Assembly (NCBI GenBank): GCA_010279815.1
Contig: QEOQ01000486.1
Span: forward strand, 597,009 to 661,008
From: Brachionus plicatilis
Taxonomy: Eukaryota; Rotifera; Eurotatoria; Ploima; Brachionidae
Reading direction: 5' to 3'
Length of the DNA: 64,000 nt
The notes under the pieces are model-generated. The model was not told the origin of the DNA and did no database searches. It saw nothing but the letters and a program-made list of their open reading frames with translations. The stretch's first letter is position 1, and each line of letters starts with the position of its first letter. The position numbers and the translations under genes were made by a program. Positions 22,365-33,425 of this stretch are shown piece after piece.

Positions 22365-23222
22365 TTAAAATTTGGCATCAATGTTATTCGAAAAAAAAAG
22401 CACTGGTTTAAAAACAGACTTTAAATTAAATGGTTCTACAATTCCTAAAGTACAAAGTTTTATTTATCTAGGCCTACCTATTGGAAATCAGAAATCAATA
22501 AATGATTTCGTGGAAAATAAGATGAAAAAGGTTGAAAAGAGTTTTTACTCTCTAAATAGTGTTGGATGCAAACCAAAGCTAATGAAGCCAGAAACTATAG
22601 CTTTCTTATACAAACAGTTCTCTCAATCAATCTTTAGATATCATTTAGATAATATCTTTATAAATGAAAAGAGTTTAAAGGAATTTGATATACGGCAAAA
22701 TATTTTAATAAAACGATTTATTGGACTCAGTAAATTTACAAAAACAAAACCTTTGAACAAAGCACTAAAATTGGAGTCAATTAGACAAATTTATTATAAG
22801 CATAAAATATTCTTTGTCAAACAAATTTTAAATAACAAATTATGTAAAAACGTATTTGAGTTTTTAAGAAAAGATTACAAGATATTTGATAGAGAGAATA
22901 CGTCTTTTATTAAACAGTTATCAAAAGTAGAAGATCTGACTCATATAAATTGCACTGAATATGATTTAGCATTCAATGTTATTTTGATTGAATGGTGCCT
23001 TGAATGTAACAACAATGGACTAACCGACTCGATAAAATACTATTTTTATTTAATAGAATATTGTATGATGAATAATCTTAATCATTTTTTTGTATATAAC
23101 AAACTTAATTTTTTACTTAATTGTAAAATGGATATTTAATTTTCATTTAATTTTCTATTAATTTTTATTTCAATTTGTCCATGGGACTTAAACTTTAATT
23201 AAATAAATAAATAAATAAATAA
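22365..23222 (+). mobile_element. 5'-truncated non-LTR retrotransposon, C-terminal RT part
   Basis: The frame 22,372-23,139 (255 aa) has the region after the RT catalytic domain: SFIYLGLPIGNQKSI is the typical thumb-region YLG motif, followed by a long basic C-terminus. The catalytic YADD part is missing, as expected for 5' truncation during target-primed reverse transcription. There is no start signal; the first Met is internal. The 3' UTR (TTTGTCCATGGGACTTAAAC) ends in an AAAT-repeat tail. The same 3' end occurs at 37,690-37,735. Clade not assigned. The long intact frame implies recent insertion. Confidence 0.8.
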
Positions 23223-24046
23223 AAAATTTTTAAAAATATCGAAATATTGAATTAATACATTCATTCTGTGTTGTTATAAAAATTGTGTGCTAACCTGGAA
23301 TTTTAGTGTGCGTTAATCATACTCATATATGTGGTGCTAAAATATTACCACCAAATAATTAAAATCCTTTTTTGAAAATATAAAAACAGAATTATGAAAC
23401 GAAAAAATTAGGAAAAAAAATTTTAATGCCAATTTCCGAATTCTTTAGACTTTTTTAAATTATGTCACTACATCATGATCTTTTTTATCAAGGATAAATA
23501 CGTATAATATTTTCAAATCTTTTGGAATGTAATTAATTAACTAACTCTATTAAATAATGATCGTTATCAATTATGTATTAAGACACAAATAAAGATATTT
23601 AGTTGGAGGTAAATAAATAAATTTAAAAATTTTCTTTCGTTTCTAGTATTTCAAGTATTTTGACACTTTCAAATTGGATATTTTTTTTTGACAAAAGAAA
23701 ATTACACCTTTATTTGAATATTTTGAAAATCCTGGATCATGTTATTAAAAATTTAAATTTTAAATTTTAAATTGATTTCTGAAACTGCTGCTAAAACTTA
23801 AAATTTTAAATAATAAAAGAAATCGATTCCTAAATTTTTTTTAAAATAAATGTTTCAAGTTAATGTTATTTTATCTTAAATAAATCAAATTTAAGATTGA
23901 TGTTTATAATTTAAAAAAATAAAATAAGCTCTGAAATCCTATTCCCAATATTTAGTTGAATTAAGAATCTAGCTTAAATTACTATTTTGACAAACAAAGC
24001 GCTTATAAAAGCCAGAAGAAAACTCGTAAAGTATGCCAAGTTTAAG
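23223..24046. promoter_or_regulatory. 5' flank of the CBM1 enzyme gene
   Basis: AT-rich sequence without repeat boundaries or other genes. The gene's promoter should lie in the last few hundred bases. No specific element can be named. Confidence 0.3.
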
Positions 24047-26787
24047 ATGATAAAATTGATAATTTTCTCAATTATTGTGACCATTGCAAAAGCACAGCAA
24101 CCCTTGTACGCCCAATGCGGAGGCACTGGATGGACAGGAAGTACAGTCTGTGCTTCTGGCTTGAGTTGTCAGTTTGTGAATATATGGTACTCACAATGTT
24201 TACCAGGTATCTAAAATTAAATGCATCAAGCTAAGTTAGAATAAAAATCTTTAAAAAAATTATTTTATTAAAAGAAAATTTTAAAAATATGCTTTTACTG
24301 GAAGGTCTAATGACTCTATCAGACTTCCAAAATCTTTCTGGGAGTTTTCGGATTCAAACAAAAAAATTTCAAAAAATAACTTTATTGGGACAGGAAGTCC
24401 GAATCCAAAAACTTCACAAAGTTATTAACTGTTTTAAAAAAATTAATATATTCTGTCTCAATTCTTTTTATATGAAAACCAGGAAGAAAAAACGCTGAAA
24501 AGAACGCCGGTTAACGCTGGTAAAACGGGTTTTTTTCAGCGTTTTTTAGCGTTAGTTTCATGCTGTAGAACGCTGCTAAAAATCGATTCAATAGGATTCA
24601 GATGGTTTATTGAATTTCTTAATCAGTTATAAAATATGATTCAAATAGCTGCTGAAAGCCCTAGTGTAAATCCTTTCATTGTTGTTAAAAAATTTACGAT
24701 AATTTTAAGACTAACACTGTGAAAATTATATTGAGTAGTATCATTAAATAAAAATTAAAATATTTTTTCGATTAAACTTGACTTTTCTTTTTAGATATTT
24801 TAAAGATAAAGCTTTGATTAAAATAAAATAAGTTCTGATAAAACTATTAATTTTTGTAAATTAATTCTTTATTCTTTTGGACATTTTTAACTTTCTAATT
24901 GTAAGCGTATTTTAGCTAAGATTTAGACACATTTGATTTTTGAAATAGTAAGAATATGAAAAAAAAATGAGATAATGTATTTGCTCGATTTTTACAACAT
25001 ATCGTTTTACATCGAATACTGGTTTTCAAAATAGACATTTTCGACTAAAACGACATATCTTTTTACCATTTTGAAAACCAGTGTTCGATAAGAAACGACC
25101 TTTCGTTATTTCCAAATACCCATATACAAATTTAAGGTGATTTTTTTTTATTTGTTTATCTGTGTCGAGATCAAGCTCCTTTGGATTAAATAAAAATTAA
25201 AAAATTTTAAAGTTTAAATTTTTTTAAATTTAAATTATAACTTAAAAGTCGTGACACATGGGCAGTTCAAAATTATCTAAAAACCTTTTTTTCATCTCTC
25301 ATGCAATTTAAATATGTTTAATACAATTAAAAAAGATTCAGCTAAATATTTAGAATTTACTACTGAATCACCATAAATGATTTTAATGTGACAGATGCTA
25401 ACCTTAAATAAAGAATTTATGTTATTAAATTATTATAAAAAAAATTAACTAATTTGTGAAGTCAAAAAAGTTCTATTTATTCAAGTTGATCAAAAAATTT
25501 GTCAAATGTATTTTTTTAATTATTTAAAAAAATGAAATATAAATCTTAAAGCTTTGTTTTAGAAAAAAATTATTTTTGAAAATAAAAATGCTCACGAAGA
25601 ACGACGTTCTTTGAGAGTTCTTTTTTTTTATAAAAAAAATTTAAATAAAAATGTAAATGTTAGTTTCTAATTGATCAAAACAGGCTTTTTTTGAGACGTC
25701 TTCTAAATTAATAAAAACTTCTCTTTTCAAAATAGGAGACAATACTGGAACAACTCAAGCACCAACACTGCCACCAAGTTCAGGAGATGGATTCCCTGGC
25801 TCTAATTTCAAACATGGAATTGCTTTCGATGGTGTTTTTAATGATAATTACTATAAAAAATATGACTATATTTCTATATGGATCAATTCTCCATGGGCCG
25901 ATGACTCATCAAACACAAATTTCAATCCATACTGGCATGGCGAAATGGTCAAAAAGTGCAAGCAGTTCGGAAAAATACCACTATTCTATGCTTATGTAAT
26001 TGCATTTGAAGCCAGAGCTAAATTCGGATTCCAGGATTGTGATGTGCATCCAACTAACAACTTGTGTCACAACGGTGCCAATTTTATTAGAAACAACCGT
26101 GCGCTGTTAGTCAGTCGGTATGCTCATCAAGCTAGTGAAATAGCCTCAGCTTTGGGTGAAAGAAACGCTCAATGCATTTTTGTCATTGAACCAGATCTAT
26201 GGCAATATTATGGAGATCAAACTCAATCAGGTGGTCCATTGACTGGCGAATACATGAGAGCCTTGTTCGACGATTTTGGCAAGGAAATTAGAAAGCAATT
26301 GCCTAATGCCAAAATTTCCTGGGATTTAAGTGCATGGATAGGCTATGACGGAATGACCAAATGGTGGAGCTATTTCAAAACATCGTCATATATTGATTTT
26401 GTTCATACCAGTGGTGGTCAAGTAATTGAATTAGATTGGAAAAATTATAAAATAGAAGAATATTTTTAAAATTAATTCAAAGGGTCGTGCTGGCTCAGCT
26501 GAATACAAGCCAGGTGAATTGAAGTGGTCAGACTTTTCGAGAATAACTGGCAAAAGAATAATTGCTGATTGCGGTATGCTTCTTCGAAATTGTGAGAATT
26601 GTATTTTTAAGTTTTTTTGTTGTTGACATTAACAGGTTATGGAGTTGGAGGTGGTTTGTCCGACAATTGTGGTGCTTGGGATCTCAATAACAAGAAAGCT
26701 AGAATGGCCGATGGTGTTGTTGCATTAACTGGAGCTCAAGGTGCTTCTCAGCAAGAACCTAACCTTGACAGGCTACCACTTCCATAG
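24047..26787 (+). CDS. Secreted CBM1-containing putative glycoside hydrolase, GH6-like signature (4 exons)
   Basis: Exons 24,047-24,206, 25,736-26,421, 26,483-26,573 and 26,636-26,787; all phases agree, giving 362 aa. Residues 1-16 are a signal peptide ([12 protein letters not shown]). Residues 21-52 are a fungal-type CBM1 ([12 protein letters not shown]; Cys 24, 35, 41, 51; aromatics W29, W47, Y48 for cellulose stacking). A short Thr/Pro linker ([11 protein letters not shown]) leads to a ~285-aa catalytic-type domain with [14 protein letters not shown] (202-207), ISWDLSAW (247-254), IDFVHTSGG and IIADCGYGVGG. VIEPD is also a signature of GH6 cellulases, but the rest does not match GH6 closely, so the family is left open. 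Likely role: extracellular digestion of algal or plant cellulose. The ATG at 24,047 is chosen because it directly precedes the signal peptide. CBM1 is essentially fungal, which suggests horizontal acquisition, later fitted with introns. Confidence 0.8.
24207..25735 (+). other. 1.5-kb intron 1 of the CBM1 enzyme, transposon-filled
   Basis: GTATCT...AAATAG, phase 1, separating the CBM1 exon from the linker and catalytic exons. About 1.15 kb of it is the GAACGC-type element described separately. Confidence 0.8.
24478..25630. mobile_element. GAACGC-type DNA element, copy 1 (worn ends)
   Basis: Begins with AACGCTGAAAAGAACGCCGG and ends ACGAAGAACGACGTTCTTTG. It is collinear over ~1 kb with the copy at 49,171-51,073 (shared GCTGCTAAAAATCGAT, CAGATGGTTTATTGAATTTC and TTGTAAGCGTATTTTAGCTAAG blocks). 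The ACCCGG terminus is partly lost (ACCAGG left, absent right). No coding frame. It lacks the 644-bp insertion seen in the other copy and thus records the empty site. Confidence 0.85.
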
Positions 26788-27404
26788 GTTTAATAATTTA
26801 CAATCAATTCATTTCAAGATACAAATGGATTTTTTTTGAAAATAAGTTTTATTAAATATGTCGGATATACTTATGATTTAAAAAAAACTAAATTAACAAA
26901 AAAAAAGAAAAAAAATTCTATTTTTTACAATAAATTATTTAATGTCAACCAAATATTTTTTTTTAAAGTCAAGATATATTAACGACTTAAGTAATATTAT
27001 TATTAATTTATTCTATTTTAAGTATTTATATTAACTCTGCAATTTAGTTTTTATGATTTTCAAAGTCTTGATTTGATTAAATTTTATCCAAGTAATGGTC
27101 AATTAGCTTTTTATAATAATTAGGCTTTAAATAGCTTGGCTGCTTCTTAATAAAGTTGACAATGATTTTTGCAAAGAGGCTATTTACCAAGTAATAATAA
27201 AATTTGTTTGCAGGAAAAAAATGACGAATTTTTTTTTATGGATGGTATTTTTTTTTAATTTAATTTTTCAACAATTTATTCAATTAATTTTATGATGTTA
27301 TTTTTTTTTGTTCTCATCATGAATGATGCATTAGGAATTGATCTTTTCTGATTTCTTTCTTCTAATAATTTTTTTTTATTTTATTTAATTTATTTTAAAA
27401 AAAA
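26788..27404. other. 3' flank of the CBM1 enzyme, AT-rich
   Basis: Presumed 3' UTR and polyadenylation region (AATAAATT near 26,930). Nothing else is recognised. Confidence 0.35.
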
Positions 27405-27515
27405 ATTTTAAGCCTCATAAGCAAGTTGAAAAATAAAAAAAATCTGATTTACAAATCACATTAAGTTTCATAAATAATTAATCCATTTAAAATTTTATAA
27501 AAATTTTACAGTCTA
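27405..27515 (-). mobile_element. LINE 3'-end fragment, minus strand
   Basis: The reverse complement matches 38,890-39,030 (TTATGAAACTTAATGTGATT, TTTGTAAATCAGATTTTTTT, CAACTTGCTTATGAGGCTTAAA). Homology stops abruptly at about 27,515, as in a 5'-truncated insertion. Confidence 0.7.
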
Positions 27516-28343
27516 GATAATTACCTGTATTGCACAAATAATTAATTTTGTTCAAAATAATTAGTTTATGTCAACAAAAAAAATTCTTTTTTTTGAAACA
27601 AAATTTCTTCCAATTTCTTAGCTAATTAGAATAAAAACTTAACTTTGCACCAAAATAATTAGTGCTCCAAAAGTAAAGGCAGGTCGAAAAGATATTGAAA
27701 AAAAAAATTTCGGTTAAATAATAAAATATTTAGACAAATTTTTATTAATTTGGACATAAACTAATTATTTTTGGTTATTTACTTATGGAAAAATTATTAA
27801 ATTTTTAATTTTATTAAAGTCCGGACTTAGACTTTAATTTGGGACCCATAAACAACTCTGAAGAATAGATTGAAATTCATTTCTTTTTTTAAAAAAGGAT
27901 TTCTAAATTAACACTTAAACTTAGTTAATGTTTTTTGTCAATTAAAAAAATTTTAAGACTCACCATATTTATTTTAATAATTAAAAGTCAAATTACAAAA
28001 TTATTTTTAAAGAAAAAAATTTTTTGTTCAAATAATTAACTAACAAGATTATAATGATAAAAGACATGATCAATTGGTCACAAATTGACCAGCTCTTTTT
28101 AAAATCAATTTTAAATTTTTTTTCTCTTTATTTGTCGTTTGTTAAACAAATAAACTTACTTCAATTAAGTTAAGTTAGAAGTGGGCAAAAAAGCGATCGC
28201 AAAACTTAATCATTTTTCAAGACAAAATTAAGTGAGAAAACTGTTTGAAAAATTTTATCGCCAATAGAAATAAAAAAAATTTATTTGATTCATAAAATTT
28301 TGAAAAAAGCAAGAATCGACTCAAAAGAAAAAAAGGTGCTAAA
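27516..28343. other. Intergenic with MITE relics; 5' flank of SAS-6
   Basis: A short inverted pair (CAAAATAATTAGTTTATGTC at 27,557 and its complement at 27,750) suggests a worn ~230-bp MITE. A half copy of the CAGAGTTGTT family ends at 27,860. The region just upstream of 28,344 contains GCGATCGC at 28,192. Confidence 0.4.
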
Positions 28344-31300
28344 ATGACCACACTAGGAAATTTGTACTCAAAAAATATCATGATAAGACTTACCAATTCC
28401 AAGTCAAGCGAAGATAAATTCAAATTGATTCACATAACAGTTGACTATCAAATAACGGGAACACTGCAATCGCATAAAACAGAATTGATCATTAAGCTAA
28501 CTGATGAGAATGATCCATTTTTTCTCTACTCACTTTATATGACTGAAGAGGACTTTCAGACACTGAAGCACCAACAGGGCCTTCTTGTCGACTTTAGCTC
28601 ATTTGGCCAGCGTTTTATCGATCTTCTATACGCTTGTGAAAAAGACGTCCATTCGGATAATCCAAAATTTCAATTGCAACTATTTACCAAAGAGCCCCTG
28701 CCTTTCGACCATACCAACGCCAACTTGAATATTATTGAAATAAATCCATTCAAGCATTTAGTTCATTTATCTCTTTCTTTCATGCCTGGAAATGATTCTG
28801 ATGTTAAAAAATATTTGGCAACATGTCTTAAAAGCCTGAAGGAAGAATACAATAAGCTATCGAAATGCTTCGACGATACAAAATCACAGCTAAATCAAAA
28901 ATTAGAATCAACTCAACAAGTAATTTTATTTTGACAATTTAAAAAAAATTTCCGTTTTTTTCATTATTTTTTAATTTTAAAAAATGAGTATTCCTCACTC
29001 GAGTAGCTTTATTAGACTGTAAAATTTTATCAAGTATTGAAATTATCTATTAATTTTAAAAAAATATTTTGTTTAATTCAGTACAAAGAAATGGAACAGC
29101 AAAATAATATTTTTTTAAAAATTGTGGACATTTTACAACAATTTTTCAACTTATTTAATTTAAGTACATTTACAGACTTATACTTTACTTTTAGAAAAAT
29201 TTTTGTAATATTTAATTTATTAATTATTTCAGAGAAAAGTTTAATCTGAATAGTTCAATAATGAAATTAAAGTTAAGTTATTAAGAAAATAAAAAACGAA
29301 TTTTCATGTGTGGACATTTTACAACAGATTAGAATAGATTTCGATAATTTTTTCTTAAATTTCGTCTTCACAAAAAAAATTCCAAAATATTCTAAATATT
29401 TCTTAAGGTGAAGTATAAGTCTGTAAATGTACTTAAATTAAATAAGTTGAAAAATTATTGTAAAATGTCCACAATTTTTAAAAAAATATTATTTTGCTGT
29501 TCCATTTATTTGTACTGAATTTAACAAAATATTTTTTTAAAAATTAACTAGCGATTTAAATTAATAGATAATTTTGATACTTGATAAAATTGTACAGTAA
29601 AAATTTTAAAGCTACTTAAGTGAAGAATGCTCACTTTTTGAAATTAAGAGCAATAAGAATAATGAATAAAAATAATTAATTTGTGCTGTTCCATTTTTTT
29701 GCTCTGAATTTTTCACTAAATCATATTTTAAAAAATTGAAATTTGAAATTCATGTAATTATCTTCGAGTCTACCTTTTTTTTGTTGAAAATATGGCATTT
29801 TTTTAAATTAGATTGTATATTGGGATTGATTTTAATACAAGGCCAAGAATAAGATTCCTAAAATTTTGAAAAATAAAGAGGACAGTAAAATTCATTTCAA
29901 GATTTATTTGTTTTTCAAAACCTTTTTTTAACCTTTGTATCATTTTTCCATCCAAAGATTTAGTTGCACGAAAGTTGGAAAAAAATTTTTAAACGAAAAA
30001 TTCATAAATTTGAAAACATTTTAATATAAATACAAAAATTTAATTCATTATTGCATCGCATAAATATAAATTTGTTAAAAAATAATAATAAATTAAACAA
30101 AATTTTAACACATTTTTAAATCTGTCAGATTCTGTTAAATTATTCGATTCTATTTGATTCAATCAAATTCAAATCTCTGGTCTCTGTGAAACAAAAACTG
30201 TGAAAAAAATCTAAAAAAATAACTAATTATTGTCTGATATTCATATAAGATAATACAGGAAGGCATCTAAATACTTTTCAGCATCTTTTTAGAAATTACT
30301 ACATCAATGTGATCTGATCTGCTCAAAAAAAATTATTTTATTTTGATTAAAAATTATCCAAGTTTAAGATATAAAATTCTCTGAATTTTATTTTGATTCA
30401 CAAAAATTTCTAATTAAACTAGGGTCTCCCTTTTCAACACAAAAAAATAACCATTCAACACAATTTCAAAACGCTCAGCACAAAATGATTTCTTCTCAAC
30501 AAAAAAAATAATTTTGAAAAAAATACTTTTAGCACAAAAATTAAAAATAAAATAAATGCATTCAATACAAAAATGGCTTGTTGGGAAAATTTAAAAAAAA
30601 ATTTTTTCAAGATCTTATTTATTCAAGAACTGTTATAAAGTTGAGAGTTCTTTTCTTTCTTCGGAATTTACCTAATTTCCACTTATAAATATCATTAAAT
30701 AAAATTTAAAATTAAAAAAAATTTATTTTATTAAAATATTTTTGTGTTGAAAAAAAAATTTCCTTTAAGAATTATTTTCAAACACAATTTTTTTGTGATA
30801 ATTTTTTTTTTTTAAATATAATTTTTTGTGCTGAGAACAAATCGAATTGTGTTGAATGTTTTTTTCATTGTGCTAATCAGAAATTGATTGCGCTGAAATA
30901 ATACTCTCATTAAACTATTTCAATGTAACCCTCTTGATAAATTTAGTACTAAATAAATTTAAATTTTTTTAAAATAATTTTAGCAATTGAATCAAAAATC
31001 AATTGAGTTGGACAAGTTAAAGGTAGAAAATGAATCACAATCTGAGCGGCTAATGGCCAAACACATGCAAGAGTTGAGTTTTGAAAGAGACAAAGCCATT
31101 CAAAATCAATATAGTCTTCAGCAAAAGTATGAAAAAGAAAAGAAAGATTTAGAAATGAACTTGATGAAGACGATTAAGCAACTTGAACAGCGTCTATTCG
31201 ACCTGGAAACAACCAACAAAGACTTGTACGAAAAAAAATTTAAATCTGAAGCTCAGATCCAAGAGATAACCATTAAGCATTCCACTCTATTTGACGAATA

Positions 31301-33425
31301 CAACTCTTTAAAGCTGGAATTGAGCACTTTGCGAAAAGAAAACTCCAATTTAGACTCAGAAATGCACTCGAATGAAAAGCTAATCAACCAGCTCAAAAGT
31401 CGAAATTCTTCTCTGGAACAAGAGCTAAAAGAAAAAAAGGACTTGTTGGCCAAAAGTCAAGAAATGTTGAGCGAAGAGCAGGAACAGCGCAGAAAATTCG
31501 AGGAGTCGCTCAGAGAAAAAAACTCTGAAGTAAAGAAAAAGCAAAGCGAAATAAACCACTACGTGGACGAATTCAAAAAAGGAAATGAGGTGGTCAACAA
31601 GCTTCAGGAAAGAGAGAAAACATTGGTAAGTCAAATAAAGTTGAAGACAAGAATTTTGACCGAACAGGAAAAAGTGGTCAAAGAAAAAGAAAAAGAAATT
31701 GGTGATTTAAAATCTCAAATGAAGGAAATCAATTCCAAATTTGATGAAACCAATAAAGAAAATAAAGAGCTAAGGGATACTGTTGGCAAAAAAACATCTG
31801 AACTGGAAGAAGCGGCTAAATTGCTCAAACGTGATGAAAATATAATCAGTTGGCTGAACAAACAATTGACCGAGAATAACATCGGTGGCACTATGCATTC
31901 ATCCAAAACTAATACATATGATTCAGGGCAGTTCCGACCATACGGGACCATAAACCCAGGCAATTCAACTAATAATTTGATATCATGTTCAGTGAGCTCT
32001 ATGACCACGGGTCTTAATCAAGACCAAAATTCATCAAAGGCTGGTAAGACTACAATTGGCGAGAGATTCTATTCTGTGTCACAAAATCAAATTGGTCTTA
32101 ATAGTCGAGCTGCTTCGAATGGTTCACAAATGAACAATAATGAAATGTATTTTTATTATTTTAGAGTGCTGCTATGATACGGTTAATGTATCATGATTTT
32201 GTTTAATTTAAGAAAAATTGAAAAAAAAAACTAAATTTTATTGACTTTTTGACTAAAATTGACGTAAATTTTAGTAAAAAAAGGAAAAAAGAATCAAAAA
32301 AGTAATTATTAATTTATTTTAAACCAGAGTTGTTTAAAAGTCCCAAAAAAAAGTCCAAGTCCAGAATTTTTTTATTTTTAATTTGCTAGATCAGGCTTCA
32401 TATCAAAAAATTTATATATATTTATTTATATATTTTTATATAATTTATATCCTGGGTTGTCTAATGCAATAGATTTGCCATTTATCAGAATTTTGTTGCA
32501 ATTTTAGCATAAATTTCTTCTTCGGTATTCAAAATTTTAAAGCCTAGACCTGCACTTTTGAATAAAAATTTTAAAAAAAAGTCCGGACTTGGAACTTTTA
32601 AACAACTCTGATTTTAACAGAATAAAAAAAAAAATTTTTGGCATGACAAAACTATAAAACAGGTAAAAGATATCTTATTTTAATTAATGGCTTTAATGCT
32701 ATTAGATGTTATTAGCTTTGTTCCAAGCTTCTGAATGTGTTAGTTTAATATTTAATTCAATTTGGTTAAATTAAATTTATTAATTAATTAATCTTATATG
32801 CTTTTTTTCTAATTACTTTTGTTTGTGCTCTTATTTTTACCAAAAACAACTCAAATTAACGTGATTTAAGTAACTATCCTCTTTCTCTGAAATTAAAAAA
32901 TTTAATTTTCTTAAAAATTGAAAATTTTTTTATTTTTAAAAAATATTTTCTTTAAATTATTGTTAAGAAATAGAACAGTAAGAATGATTTTTTTTCAAAA
33001 AGTTAAAAATGATTCCAACCTTTAGAAGAAAAATTTTTATCGTATTGTGGCAGCACTGTAATAAAAAAAATTAGTTAAAATTTGAATTTTGATTAAGGGA
33101 CTCGTTGCCTATGGGAATAAGACAAATGGATCTTAATAAATCGTCTTCAATTACGGCCAAATTGGATCCCAAATACTTTCAAAGTCATTCTCCACAAGCT
33201 CCTGCAAGTCCGGCAGACACATATAATGAAAATTTAAACTTTAAAATGAGCAATTTTAAACCAGCATCTTATGGATTAGGAAAAAATGTGGTTCAATCTA
33301 ACGAAAGTGATTCATATTCTCCCAAAAACTCAAACCACAAATACAACACATTGAGTTCTGATCAAGCGTCAAATGGTTTGAAGTCTAATCCATCCCTTGC
33401 CTCTGCCTATTTTCCGACTAATTGA
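28344..33425 (+). CDS. SASS6: SAS-6 centriole cartwheel protein (3 exons)
   Basis: Exons 28,344-28,919, 30,984-32,146 and 33,098-33,425 give 688 aa (human protein about 657). Phases agree: LESTQQ joins QLNQKSIELDKL, and NNE-M (split codon) joins DSLPMG. Residues 1-165 are the SAS-6 head: PISA motif ~57-95 (DPFFLYSLYMTEEDFQTLKH, then QQGLLVDF) and INPFKHLVHLSL, where F136 matches the Phe that fits the neighbour's pocket in head-to-head dimers. Residues ~165-493 are a long coiled coil ending ISWLNKQLTEN, a conserved SAS-6 end. The rest is a Ser/Asn-rich disordered tail. SAS-6 dimers oligomerise into the nine-fold cartwheel that templates centrioles. The stop at 32,175-32,177 in read-through exon 2 is intronic. 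Two of its introns carry mobile DNA. Confidence 0.95.
28979..29640. mobile_element. 660-bp foldback MITE in SASS6 intron 1
   Basis: Arms of ~200 bp: left contains AATGGAACAGCAAAATAATA and GTACATTTACAGACTTATAC; right contains their complements. Ends read AAAAATGAGTATTCCTCACT and, inverted, AAAAAGTGAGCATTCTTCAC. A partial third copy of the TGCTGTTCCATTT segment sits at about 29,683. Confidence 0.8.
30418..30930. repeat. Inverted cluster of CAACACAA / TTGTGTTG units
   Basis: The left half repeats TTCAACACAA, TTCAGCACAA-like units and the right half repeats TTGTGTTGAA, TTGTGCTGA. Together they make an imperfect long palindrome, possibly a degenerate MITE, directly upstream of the SASS6 exon 2 acceptor. 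Confidence 0.5.
32147..33097 (+). other. 951-nt intron 2 of SASS6
   Basis: GTATTT...GATTAAG, phase 2. Contains the MITE at 32,325-32,610. Confidence 0.75.
32325..32610. mobile_element. 286-bp MITE, CAGAGTTGTTTAAAAGT ends
   Basis: Left CAGAGTTGTTTAAAAGTCC and right GGAACTTTTAAACAACTCTG are nearly perfect inverted repeats. An inner AAGTCCAAGTCC / GTCCGGACTTGG pair extends the match. Best copy of the family also seen at 4655, 27,860 and 51,774. Confidence 0.8.

Larger units (their letters stand above)
28920..30983 (+). other. 2.1-kb intron 1 of SASS6
   Basis: GTAATT...TTTTAG, phase 0. It holds the foldback MITE at 28,979-29,640 and a CAACACAA/TTGTGTTG-rich stretch at 30,430-30,930. Confidence 0.85.

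Noticed and set aside
24047..26787. Firm assignment of the enzyme to GH6
   Set aside because: Only VIEPD and the general order of strands recall GH6; the other conserved GH6 blocks are not evident, so the family is left open.
31253..32008. Minus-strand frames rich in Ser/Phe/Leu
   Set aside because: Antisense shadows of the SAS-6 coiled coil (Lys/Glu-rich codons read backward).
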